Origin: Flaccisagitta enflata
Lineage: Eukaryota > Chaetognatha > Sagittoidea > Aphragmophora
NCBI GenBank assembly: GCA_965153355.1
Contig: OZ231127.1
Location: 48,112,001-48,176,000 of the forward strand
Direction of reading: 5' to 3'
Length of the DNA stretch: 64,000 nucleotides
The translations under genes and the position numbers were made by a program. Below the pieces are notes generated by a model. The model did no database searches. It had not been told where the DNA came from and saw nothing but the letters and a program-made list of their open reading frames with translations. Shown here piece by piece: positions 1 to 13,908 of the stretch (its first letter is position 1; the number at the start of each line of letters is the position of its first letter).

Positions 1-2
1 TC

Positions 3-64
3 CTTCATTCATTCATTCATTCATTCATTCATTCATTCATTCATTCATTCATTCATTCATTCAT
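3..64. repeat. (ATTC)n microsatellite
   Basis: About 15 near-perfect tetranucleotide copies at the window edge. The same motif forms arrays at 17.6-18.35 kb and, inverted, at 26.6-27.3 kb, where it is joined to repeats J and K. No J sequence is visible here. Confidence 0.97.
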
Positions 65-389
65 TTCATCCTTTGTTCGTTCGTTTAAAGTAATGACTTT
101 AACGGTTTGTCAGCAGTCCAGGCCAGGCCCTCATTTTCATTTTTGCTCATTTTCCTTCAATGGATCTTTTTTGGTCCAGACTATTGGACTTTGGACTTTT
201 TGTTTCCCAACTCTCTTCTTGCGTCTGGACACCTTCCTGCCAACTCCATCACCAAAACAAACAAAAAATCAAGCTCAAGGAATTGCTATTTGCTCCTAAC
301 CGACTGTTCAGAAAGAGAAAAAAAATGTTTCCCTTTTCCCGTTTCCGTTTCTGTGCATCAGTATTTGTGTGTCGGTTGCGTGCTTCGCA

Positions 390-2558
<2,169 letters not shown>

Positions 2559-2590
<32 letters not shown>
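2559..2590. repeat. (GA)n microsatellite
   Basis: Short perfect dinucleotide tract. Confidence 0.95.
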
Positions 2591-2597
<7 letters not shown>

Positions 2598-2829
2598 ATG
2601 TTTGTGAGGTCAAGCTTTGGAGTCAAATCCCGTGAATGAAAAGAGATTTGAAGCTTCCGAGAGACCAGGCGCAAGCCGGTTGCGGTTCATGCGTCTCGAA
2701 TTTATCGATTTGTGACGTTACGGCCACGATATTTCTCCCACGTCACGCAATTTATCAGCGACGATGCTACAATAATTCCCGAGTGCAATGTCCACGTCAA
2801 TGCGCGAATCGAATCCTTTAAAGCAGCGC

Positions 2830-3005
2830 AGTTCCATGCTTAGCATGAAAAACCATTCCAATACCCGTCATCAATTCCACGCCACATCCATCCCGAGCGA
2901 ACTCTTAGCGCCGAGACCGTGCCGCGCCATTGCCAGCTTCGAAATCACGCCAAAACCTATCATGTAGTCTACCGCCACATGCACGAGTAGAGCTCACCGT
3001 GTTGC
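2830..3005 (-). repeat. GC-rich dispersed repeat N, copy 1
   Basis: Its GC content stands out against the AT-rich surroundings. The segment near 2965-2995, read on the minus strand (CTCGTGCATGTGGCGGT), recurs on the plus strand at 9030-9060, again next to GC-rich sequence with CGTCACG and CCACGCC motifs. No pol III A/B box pattern was recognised, so a tRNA-derived SINE is not supported. Confidence 0.4.
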
Positions 3006-3124
3006 CTAACTGTGATAGGTAGGAAAAAATGACTCAGCATAGCGACCTGTTGTAAAGTGTTATAAACATCTAGACGGATGTTACTATACAGAAGACTAAA
3101 ATCTGTTGGGATTTTTTCAAGAAA

Positions 3125-4060
3125 ACGCCGTAAAAACCCGCAAAATGCCGTAAAAATGACATTTTTTTTTTAAATACATGCACACTGAAATAGTGACTCT
3201 AGTCAGAAAATATTCAAACAATGCTCCTTTTGTACTGAGACACGCTCATGCAAAAATTCAAGACAAGCAGACATCATCTGATATGATTTCATGCCGTAAA
3301 AAGTCGTAGAATGCCGTAAAATGGCATTTTTCATGATTTTATGAATTTAATATGCTGAAAAAGAGCAAGTATAGTCAGCAAATGGTCAAACAATATCTAG
3401 TTAACACTGAGACACACTCTTGCAAAAATTCAAGTCAAGCAAACATCTTCTCACATCGTTTTTTGCCGTAAAATGCTATAAGATTGGCATTCTTATGCAT
3501 TTTTTTGGTATTATGCTCCCATGAAGCACAACATTCACAAAAAAAAACTGCTAAAAAAATGGTTTTTGGGCTCAAGACAAACTTATGTGAAAATTTTTCT
3601 TTATGATGTTGCCATTTGGTCTTTTTTCTTTACAGTAAAAAACCGTAATATGCCGTAAAAAAGGAATTTTTTTGTATTTTTTTGTATTTTTTGCTCAAAC
3701 AACTGCTCCGCTTACCAGAAATTATCAAAGCAACAATGATTTGATGCTGAGACACATTCATACAAAAATTCAAGTCAATTTGTTGTCGTTCAGTGTTACA
3801 TCATGCTGCAGAAATGCTATAAGAATAGCATTTTATGGTATTTTATGGCATTTTATGGCATTTCATAGCTCTCTATGGGTTTCAAGCATGGCTCAATCAA
3901 AATAATCTTCATGAAACATTTAATTAAGTATGTCCTAAGCCCCAATACCCATTTCTTGCCAGTTATCAAGTGAATACTGTGCTGTATGAGAGAGTAACAC
4001 CCATAAAATATTGAAAAATGTCATTTTAACCGCATTTTAACGGCATTAAGTGATACTGAA
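3125..4060 (+). repeat. Tandem block of about 170-bp units (repeat G)
   Basis: Four to five diverged units follow one another. Each starts with GCCGTAAAA-type motifs, then a T-rich stretch, then a conserved stretch reading like GAGACACACTCTTGCAAAAA and TTCAAGTCAAGCA. The same unit occurs inverted at 5030-5270, so G copies flank repeat H in opposite orientation. This suggests a large non-autonomous element or a satellite fragment. Confidence 0.75.
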
Positions 4061-4254
4061 TAACAATAAATAGATATGAATTGTTGTATGAATGTGTCTT
4101 ATCATCAAATTGCCAGTAATGGCGGCTGTCGCCGTGAGGAAAAAAGTTGTAAGCAGTGGTCACTTTTCACCATGCTTGTATCTTCAGTCACTGAAATCTT
4201 TTTTTATTAGATCAAATCAAAAGCAATTGTATGTATTGATTGCACTGAAAATTG

Positions 4255-4690
4255 GAGAAAATTAGGACTGAGCCAAATGAGCTAGATGAGCTAAAATATT
4301 CAAAATAATTCACTCAAACAACCAGCTTTGCTCGCTGATATGCTTCCTAGTACTTGCATGCTTAAATCAAAACATTAATTTATCTATCCTATTTAAAATC
4401 AGAGAAAAAGAGCAAGCTAAATGAGCTAAGTGAGCTAGAATACTTAAAAACGCTCGCACAGATGAGCAGCTCTGCTCACTAACTTGTTTTTTTTAATTGC
4501 TTGCTTAAACAAGTATGAAAATATTTAGTCATTTATCATATTCAAAATCAGAAAGAATAGACTGAGCTAAGTGAGCTTATTGAGCTAAAATGCTCAAAAA
4601 CACCCTCACAGATGAGCAGCTGTGCTCATGAATATGTCTATTTGTATTTGCCTGCTCACATAAACATGAATACACTCCTTTATTGATCCT
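4255..4690 (+). repeat. Three tandem 150-bp units (repeat H)
   Basis: Three units share GAGCTAAGTGAGCT, then a stretch like CACAGATGAGCAGCTCTGCTCA, which contains the short palindrome GAGCAGCTCTGCTC. They sit in the interior between the two inverted G blocks. Confidence 0.7.
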
Positions 4691-5029
4691 ACACAAAAAT
4701 AGAAAAAAAATTGAAAAAAATTCTATTCGAATTTTTCATAAATAAATCTTTAAAAAATCATAGCGCAAAAAATATTTGTCGTAGAGCATTCTGCTTGGCG
4801 CCAAATGAAAGAGAATTATCAAATTTACTGACCCTATCAATTTCATTAGAGGCCTCAATCGGTCAGTGGAGATCCCCATCTTCCGCATAAGAAAATGAAA
4901 ACCCTGTTTCTCTCGAATATGTCAAAAAATCGAAGACTGACTTCAACTTTTTTCCCTATCATTGTTTTGATAATTTCTGACAAGTGGAGCAGTTTTCAAG
5001 CAAATGAAGGGCTTTTTGAAAGTGTGACA

Positions 5030-5270
5030 CCTAAAAAAACATTGGAAAAATGTCAATTTCACGGCATTTTACGGCAAAAAAATGATATGCTTGACTTGAA
5101 TTTCTGCAATAGTGTGTCGTAGTGCCAACTAGATATTGTCTTACCATTTTCTGACTATACTGGCTCTTTTTGAGCCCATAAAATTCACAAAATTGTGAAA
5201 AATACCATTTTTACGGCATTTTACGACTTTTTACAGCATGAAATCATATCAAATGATGTAAAATGTAAAA
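5030..5270 (-). repeat. Inverted copy of repeat G
   Basis: TTTTACGGCA motifs and the reverse complement of the G core (TTGACTTGAATTT) show at least one full unit in opposite orientation to 3125-4060. Together they bracket a roughly 2.1-kb segment. Confidence 0.7.
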
Positions 5271-5352
5271 TTCCCATTAAATAACATGGCAAATTGACAA
5301 GAAATTTAAAAAAATGCAAAATTCCCATTGAATATCATGGAAAATTGCTACT

Positions 5353-5520
5353 AAGGCCTAAAATATGCCCTCCCAGGACATATGGAAATTCACCCCTGTG
5401 TCCTACAGGACATCGGCCCTTTGGGGCCGCTGCCCTGCTCTCACTCCACTTCTTCAGCTAATTACTCCAAGCAGGGCATCGGGTACCGCTGACCATGTGC
5501 GATCCTTGGATGACTGGTTG
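5353..5520 (+). mobile_element. Family B element, copy B1 (right half only)
   Basis: It begins with one last minisatellite-like unit (AGGCCTAAAATATGCCC). The hairpin TGTCCT-AC-AGGACA, the palindrome GGCCCTTTGGGGCC and the distal stem GCCCTGCT...AGCAGGGC follow, ending in CGGGTACCGCTGACCATG. The left inverted repeat seen in B3 and B4 is missing. It abuts the inverted F structure directly. Confidence 0.75.
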
Positions 5521-7360
5521 GAGCCCTACGCTGGGGCGTTTAGACACGGCCCCCAAAAAACATCCAAAAATGGCTATTTTTGGGTATTTTTGGCCAAAAA
5601 ATTTGGTACTTCAATGGAGGCCAAGTGTTTGAATTCATAGTTGGGGATGCTTCATGATGTAAGAGACTAGGAAAACAAGAATCATGATGGTGGGGCTATA
5701 GTGGGGTACCTAAAAAGGCTCAAAAAGGGCCCCTAAAGCGAAAAAATATTAGTTTATTTTCATTGTGGCTACAAAAATTATTGGAATCCCTTCAGATTTG
5801 ACATGGAAGTTCCTAGTTAATGTAGCTACCATCATGTAAAATTTTGTGGCCCTCCCTAAACGGCTTCATAGGAAACTTTGGCCCCTGAAAACAAAAATGA
5901 CATTTGGATTATTAGAAAAATTTGGTACAAAAAGGGGTCCCAATAGTTATGATTCATAGTTGGGGACACTTCAAGATGTAAGAGACTAGAAAAACAAGAA
6001 TCATGATAATGGGGCTATTATGGGGTACCTAAAAAAGCCAAAAAAGGGCCCCTAAAACGAAAATAAATAGTCTTTTTTTATTGTGGCTACAAAAATGCTT
6101 GGAATTCCTTCAAATTTGAAATGGAAGTTTCTAATTATTGCAACTACCATCATGCAAAATTTTGTGGCCCTCCCCAAATGGCTTCATAGGGGAATTTGGC
6201 CCCATAAACCAAAAATTTCTCCAAAAAATCATGTTTTTGAGTTCATTGACCTAAAAACAATATTCAAAGGTCAGGGTACCCCAACCTTTTTTCCTCTTTT
6301 GCTAATAACACCTCTCACAAAATTAGGCGAATTGGGATCAGAACTTGTCCATATTTGTTTTTTTAAAGTCCAAAACAGGAGTCCAGGTTAATGATTATTT
6401 CAAAATATGTCCTTCCCATGAGGGTTCTACAAAAAAATTTTAAATCATGTCATCCAAAAGCTTTAAATAGCTTCATCAAATGATATCATGCCAATTTTAG
6501 GTTTAATTTAGCCAGTGATCACTGACTGAATCTTGGTACTGTTGACTCATTTTTGTCTGTTAATGATAAAAGAACCTGAGAATTGATGTTTTCTTGCCTT
6601 TTCCATGGTAAATCTTATGAAGGTTTATGTTGTCTCATCATCAAAAATTTCCTCGTCAAACTCCGTCAAAATCTTTCGCTGGATTTTTGGCATAACACTT
6701 TCAGAGAGCCAGGCACTTTTCCGGGTGCTCAATTTTTGCCTGGTTTGCAAAAATACTACATTGTAGCTACCTCTGTGTCAAATTTCAGCCCACTGATTGC
6801 ATTATTTCTATCAATTCTGATCATTTTGCCAGTTTGTTTAATTATGTGAGAGGTGTTATAACATGTTTGGAGGTTCCCAAAAAAATTTCAGACCATATTT
6901 GCAAAAAAGGGCGAGATATGACCGTTTGAAGCAACGTGGTAAAACTGAAAAATGCTGAAAATAGTCAATTTAGGGATTTTTAGAAAAAAATTGGTTCAAA
7001 AAAAGAGTCCCAATGGTTTTGATTCATAATTGGGGATGCTTAAAGATGTGAGAGACTAGGAAAACATTATTCTTGGGGATGGGGCTATTGTGGGGTACCT
7101 AAAAAAGCCCAAAAAGGGCCCCTTTAGGCAAAAAATAGTTGTTTTTTTTATTGTGGCTAAAGAATTGGTTGGAATCTCTTTAAATTTGAAATGGAAGCTC
7201 CTAAATAATATAACTACCATCATTTAAAATTTTTGGGCCCTCCTTACACGGCTTCATGGAGAAATTTGGCTGTATAACACTAAAAATGTTTTTAAAAAAT
7301 CACAATTTTGAGATCATTGACCAAAATAGAAATATTCTAAGATCAGGAATTCTCATTCTT

Positions 7361-7491
7361 TTTAAGTCGTGGACATGCGACTCTAAAACTTGCCGTGTCG
7401 GGTGGTAACATTTCTAAATTCCAAGCGGTTTTCGCAATACTGCTCCTGCCCAACCGTCCGTGACTGGATTGCTGTGTATCCGGCCTTGTTC
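7361..7491 (+). mobile_element. Family A, copy A1 (short form)
   Basis: Hairpin end AGTCGTGGACATGCGACT, no expanded array, then CTGCTCCTGCCCAACCG, the subterminal arm GTCCGTGACT and the end GTGTATCCGGCCTTGTT. It sits between F module sequence, and the flanks continue the F consensus. One arm position does not match, so this copy is decaying. Confidence 0.85.
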
Positions 7492-7585
7492 TTATTTAAC
7501 ATCTTTTGAGGTTCCTAAAAAATGTCATTCCATATTTCCAAAAAATGGTTTATATGTGATTATAAGAAATAATTTGGTTAAACTG

Positions 7586-7835
7586 AAACAAGGCCGGATA
7601 CACCGCTACCCTAGTTGCGTGCGGGTGGGCAGGGGCCATAATTGAGGTCAGTGGAACATTTAGGTTAGGAGCAATAGGCCAAAACCCCCATTAACGCCGA
7701 AAAAGTAAAGTATGACGGACGGACTAACGGACGGACCGACGGACGGACCGACGGACTGACAGACTGACGGACTGACGGACCGACGGACGGACCAACAAAG
7801 TAGGGTGTAGAATCATGTAGCACGCGACTAAAAAA
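7586..7835 (-). mobile_element. Family A, copy A2 (long form)
   Basis: Starts AAACAAGGCCGGATACACCG and ends with CACGCGACTAAAAA. It carries an internal array of CGGA/CCGA tetranucleotides at about 7710-7795. It splits an F module within an A-run, so the uninterrupted F module gives an empty site for boundary definition. Confidence 0.9.
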
Positions 7836-7847
7836 CAGAAATAACCA

Positions 7848-7889
7848 TTTTTAGTCACGGACAATCCACACCTTGCTGTGTCAGTCAGT

Positions 7890-7930
<41 letters not shown>

Positions 7931-7931
7931 T

Positions 7932-7958
<27 letters not shown>
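7848..7958 (+). mobile_element. Family A fragment A3 running into (GA)n
   Basis: The hairpin end (TTTTTAGTCACGGACA) and CACACCTTGCTGTGTC are present. The element then breaks off into a (GA)n tract at 7893-7958 that marks the centre of the inverted F structure. Confidence 0.7.
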
Positions 7959-7962
<4 letters not shown>

Positions 7963-9009
7963 CATGTCATATTAGCAAAAGAGGAAAAAAAATTGGGGTA
8001 CCCTGACTTTTGAATATTGTTTTTAAGTCAATGAACTCAAAAACATGATTTTTTTTGAGCGATTTTTGATTTATGGGGCCAAATTTCCCTATGAAGCCAT
8101 TTGGGGAGGGCCACAAAATTTTTCATAAGGGCAATAATTAGGAACTTCCATTTCAAATTTGAAAGTATTCCAAGCATTTTTGTAGCCACAATGAAAAAAA
8201 GACAATTTATTTTTTGCTTGAGGGGCCCTTTTTTGGGCTTTTTTGGTACCCCATAATAGCCCCATTATCATGATTCTTGATTTTCCAGTCTCTTACATCT
8301 TGAACTATGAATCATAACTATTGGGACCCCTTTTTGTACCAAATTTTTCTAAAAATCCCAAAAAATGGCCATTTTCGGCATTTTTCAGTTTTACCATGTC
8401 ACTTCAAAAAGTCATATCTCCGCCATTTTTTGAAATATGGCATGAAATTTTTTTTGGAACCTCCAGACTTGTTATATTAGCAAAAGAGGAAAAAAATTGG
8501 GGCACCCTGACCTTTAAATATTGTTTTAAGGTCAATGAACTAAAAAATATGATTTTCTTTGGGCGATTTTTGGTTTTTGGGGCCAAATTTTCTATGTGAA
8601 GCCGTTTAGGGAGGGCCACAAAATTTTACATGATGGTAGTTACATTGATTAAGAACTTCCATTTCAAATTTGAAGGGATTCGAATAACTTTTGTAGCCAC
8701 AATGAAAAAAAACTATTATTTCTTCGCTCTAGGGGCCCTTTTTGAGCCTTTTTAGGTACCTCATTATAGCCCCACCATCATGATTCTTGTTTTCCTAGTC
8801 TCTTTTATCATGAAGCATCCCTAACCATGAATTCAAACATTTGGACTCCATTCAAGTACCAAATTTTGGCCAAAAATACCCAAAAATAGCCATTTTTGGG
8901 TGTTTTTTGGGGGCCGTTTTTAAACGCCCCTGCATAGGGCTCAAAAAGGTCACGGTTGGATTCCCTAGGTTTTTTTACACAATATTGACCTTTTTCCAGC
9001 CACGGCACT

Positions 9010-9207
9010 CAATTTTTTTTTTCAACGTAGCCCAACTCGTGCATGTGGCGGTCTACGCCAATACCTATCACGAAGTCCACGACCCACGCCAATACCATAG
9101 CGTTTATTGTCATATGTCAATCTCATTGTTCGCCACTTCTCGACGTCGAGGCCAGCCAAGGTTCTACCTCGGCAATTCCTTAGAACCACGTCACAGCCAC
9201 AGGCACT
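9010..9207 (+). repeat. GC-rich dispersed repeat N, copy 2
   Basis: Shares CTCGTGCATGTGGCGGT with 2965-2995, in the opposite orientation, and has similar CACGCCAATACC motifs. It includes a small inverted repeat GGTTCTA...TAGAACC. It abuts family A copy A4. Confidence 0.4.
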
Positions 9208-9581
9208 TTCTAGTCACGTGCACGCTACTTAACAACCCGCTTTGTCCATCTATCCGTCCGTCCGTCGGTCCATCCGTCTGTTGGTCAAACTTTACTTTTA
9301 CTACTTCAAGTCATTTTAGGTCATTTTAAGTCATTTTGCGTCATTCTAGAAGTCATTTTAAGTGGTTCTAAGTCATTCTAAATCAATTTAAGTCATTTTA
9401 AGTCATGTTAAATCATATATAGTCAATAAGGTCAATTTCGTCGCTAAGGTCATTTTTCATCATTTTATGACATTTTAGATTATTTTAGGTCATTTTAAGT
9501 CAACTTGAGTTATTCAAAGTCAATGGAAGTCATCTTAAATTATGTGTGTCTCGCACGCGACTTATAGGTTTTGGCCTTGTT
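9208..9581 (+). mobile_element. Family A, copy A4 with a 10-bp internal satellite
   Basis: Left end TAGTCACGTGCACGC, then a CGTC-type stretch. An array of about 20 imperfect 10-mers (AAGTCATTTT) fills about 9305-9540. The element closes with the subterminal arm GCACGCGACT and TTTTGGCCTTGTT. The same 10-mer in reverse orientation appears inside copy A22. Confidence 0.85.
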
Positions 9582-11045
<1,464 letters not shown>

Positions 11046-11439
11046 AAAGCTCAGGCTGGGATGGATAAGGGTTAACTATCTCCGGTGAGGCGGGAACCCA
11101 TTTCCCATGGAAATAAAAAGAACGTATAATTGGGATTGTTCTTAGATCTGGCATTATTGGAGATATACGAAGGAAATGGCAAATTGGCTTTATGGATGTT
11201 GATCTCCGTTGCCCCGGGACAGGTAAATCTTTGATAAAGTACATTTGGTTGGGTTCTCATAAAACGATCAAATCTATTTAGGGGTTGGAGTTTGAAGCTT
11301 GGAGACACCTTCTAGGCTTCTACCGAGGATATCTTTGCTTCAAAAAATGCTAGAAGTATCCAAAAAAAGATATTCTACTTTGCAAAATCAATAAATTAGG
11401 TACAATCTGGTTTTTGGGAAGCAGCCAAGAAGGGGTCGA

Positions 11440-11853
11440 TGATCATATCCCAGCCTCGAGGCTCGAGGCCCAAATCCAAGCTTTAGGGCTCGTATCCCAA
11501 GCTTAAAACTGAAATCAAAGCCTTGAACACAAATCCCAGCTTTGAAGCCCAAATCGCAGCCTCTAAGCCAATATTCCAGCCTTCACTCCCACACCCCAGG
11601 CTTGAGACTCAAATCCTAGCCCCAAGACTCAAATCCCAGTGTTAAGCATAGGTCAACGGGTCCTTCAGAGCCTGCTGACCAAGCCTTGACACTCATATCC
11701 CAGCCCAAAGGTTCAAAATCACAAACTCACTAGAACAGCATAGGTCATTGGCCCTGTTGGGACCGCTGCCCCTCTCACCATCACACATCCACATACACTC
11801 ACATAGGGGCAATGGGAAGCTCTGACCATCTAACACTTTTGCGACTATTCTAG
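11440..11853 (+). mobile_element. Family B element, copy B2
   Basis: A degraded 20-bp minisatellite (CAAATCCCAGCCTCGAGGCT-like) occupies 11440-11735. It is followed by CATAGGTCATTGGCCC, the distal stem GCCCCT...AGGGGC, CTCTGACCATCTAAC and the end TTTTGCGACTATTCT. The left inverted repeat is not visible. Upstream, at 11390-11420, a short stretch (GGTACAATCTGG) matches repeat M at 27.9 kb. Confidence 0.75.
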
Positions 11854-11854
11854 G

Positions 11855-12075
11855 TATATATTCATTAGCACGCAGGTTCCTGACTTAAAATCGTCGGAAC
11901 CTTTAAGTTCAAGAGATATGCATACCAATTCATGGTAGAATGCACCAAAAAAAATTTGGAGGTCGTCAGAGGTCGGGAAGTTGGCCCCGCCACCCCCCCC
12001 CCCCCCACCAAATCAGTGGTTGTTGCGGTTGTTTTTGTCATTGGTTTGGGCATTCGTTCATTTATTCACTGTTAG
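11855..12075 (+). repeat. Dispersed repeat J, copy 1
   Basis: About 210 bp, recurring inverted at 27315-27540. Shared landmarks are AATTTGGAGGTCGTCAGAGG, a poly-C run of variable length, and TCAGTGGTTGTTGCGG followed by ATTC-type units. Only two or three ATTC-type units follow it here, against a large array at the second locus. Confidence 0.8.
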
Positions 12076-12424
12076 AAATGTATGTCCGTCCGTTTCTTAA
12101 GTATGTGTGCTTTTGTTTCTTTTGCGTGCTTTTGGCTTTTCTTCTTTCTCTATTATTCAATGCCAGCGTCTTTTGTTTCTCGCCATTTTTTATATTGAAC
12201 GCTAGATGGGTAACCATATGGTTGCGCCTTGTATTTTGTGCCATTTGTTTTTATTACGTAGGCAAACATACGTAACTCGTCTTTCGTATCATCCAATTTT
12301 TGGATTGATTGATTTTATTTATTTGCGGCATTGCTTCTTAAAGTGATTGATTGATTTTTCGTGATCGATTGAATGCGCCCTTGGAATTCACTAATTTCAA
12401 TAATCTCTCATCTTTTTATTGCAG

Positions 12425-12503
12425 ATAAACTTATGAACGGACAATTAACGTTAGTTTGACTTCGACAGACTGTGGGTTGAAACCAACGAAAGTGGGCCTA
12501 AAA
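12425..12503 (+). other. Probable non-coding leader exon
   Basis: Preceded by a pyrimidine-rich acceptor (CTTTTTATTGCAG) and followed by a consensus donor GTAAGT at 12504. A strong acceptor (CCCCCTCTCTTCAG) ends at 12849, which implies a 346-bp intron. All three stop-containing frames make it non-coding. It could be a spliced 5' leader of the BEL element or of a host transcript reading into it. Confidence 0.45.
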
Positions 12504-13020
12504 GTAAGTTTTTTAGACGCGTCTTTGCTTTTATTAACGTTGTTTTTATCTTGTCTTCCGGTCTGTTATTTTTGTCTTTTGCCCTTTTGCATTTTTATCG
12601 CCGGATTTTAGTATGGTTTTTATCGCTTGCCCGATCAGCTTGCTATAGGGATGATATGGATGAATTTAATGGGATGGGCCGGGGCAGGGGCAGGTATTAT
12701 CAGGTGGCATGGGCTCTGAAGAAGATGAACATGTTGTCATGTGCTGTTTCTGTCCTTTATTGTGTCCTGTCTCGATTTCATGTTATCTTTTGCGTTTGCT
12801 GATCATCATTAATGCCCACTTTCCCTTTCATTTTTCCCCCTCTCTTCAGTTGTTGAAATTTTTATGGAATAAACGAGACGATCGCCTTCCTATTTTCCAA
12901 TCGGCCAACTTTCTTTCACCACAAGTCGTCAGTCAGATAGACGCTCATAGACAGTGCCAGTTGAAACTCGTGGGCGTAATTTATATTTCAACAATTTAAA
13001 AACGACTCGATTCTTTCCAT

Positions 13021-13908
13021 CTTCGACCTCCGAAAGCGAAATTGGACAATGGCAGCGCGCGTAACGACGACACCGTCTCGACCGCTTCAACGTCCTCTCG
13101 TGTATCTCACTTCGGTTTGAATCAGTGTCCGAGGTCGGATCGTTTGCGCGCGATGAGAAACGACATCACGGCGGAGATGGAAGGATGCCGGCGCCTTTTC
13201 GACGCCGTTGCTACTTGCGCCGAAGGGACGAATGATTTCGACGACGCCGCCTGTGAATCAGATGGCGCTCGACACGGCCTTCGGGACATGGTCTACGACT
13301 TTATATCGTACGCAAGGCAAATGGCTCGACTCGATGCCCGGCGACCCTCTTCGATTCGCGGCGTCCACTCTGCGTCGAATCCGGCGCGAATGGAACTCCA
13401 TGCGTTTCTTTCGTGAAAACTATCCAGAGGGTTTTCCTTCCAACGCCGACATCGTTAACGCAATGCACAATGACATTGGGAATCGTAAAAGACCCGTCAA
13501 CGAATTCTCATGGAATAGTCTCCCAACTGATACTCATGCCGCCCGTGACAATGTGACTGGCGCTCCAACACCAAGGATGCGAACGTCTTCGCCAAACCCC
13601 GACGGATCCGAGTATCTACCACTTCCGGCTCCGCGACATGGTGCGCAATCTCCAACTGGCGGCCAATTTTTAAATCTGCCGCCGATCCAAAGAGGAGATG
13701 CCGTCAATCAATGGGTATCGGATTTGGTCTCGGAAATTGAACCTGCGCGTGCGTCTCCGATGGAGCAAGCTGACGACATGCTTGCGGATCTCGACGACGC
13801 CGATGCTCTCGCAAGAGGTCGTGGGATCATCAACGGACTGACGCCGCAGGAGAGGGCAAGGCGGCGTTTGTCAACAGGAGTGCGGAGAGAGACAGATGGG
13901 GTAGGCAG
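13021..13908 (+). pseudogene. gag: Gag N-terminal region, two frame changes
   Basis: Coding-like sequence lies in frame 1 from about 13021 (first ATG at 13153, peptide RNDITAEMEGC) to about 13330-13400. It moves to frame 2 (13208-13942, with REWNSMRFFRENYP and LTPQERARRR) and returns to frame 1 near 13860-13870, continuing into the long gag ORF. The shifts could be real inactivating indels, assembly errors in a GC-rich stretch, or an unrecognised small intron. BEL gag proteins normally start in a single frame. Confidence 0.55.

Larger units (their letters stand above)
5521..8942. mobile_element. 3.4-kb inverted-repeat structure built of F modules
   Basis: The outer ends are inverted copies: GAGCCCTACG...GGGGCGTTT on the left and AAACGCCCC...TAGGGCTC on the right. 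Modules on the plus strand lie at about 5547-5925, 5926-6320, 6845-7360 and a partial at 7492-7585. Minus-strand modules lie at about 7965-8472 and 8473-8942. A full module is about 505 bp and carries markers such as CATGATTCTTG and TAGGTACC. The centre is a (GA)n tract at 7893-7958. Three family A insertions interrupt it. No transposase frame was seen, so a fold-back-type non-autonomous element or a rearranged satellite fits. Confidence 0.75.

Noticed and set aside
2830-3005. Host promoter or first exon in the GC-rich patch
   Set aside because: No open frame or splice donor supports it, and part recurs at 9.03 kb as a repeat.
7361-7491. tRNA gene or tRNA-derived SINE in the family A hairpin
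   Set aside because: Hairpin geometry and length do not form a cloverleaf, and no A/B box motifs were found.
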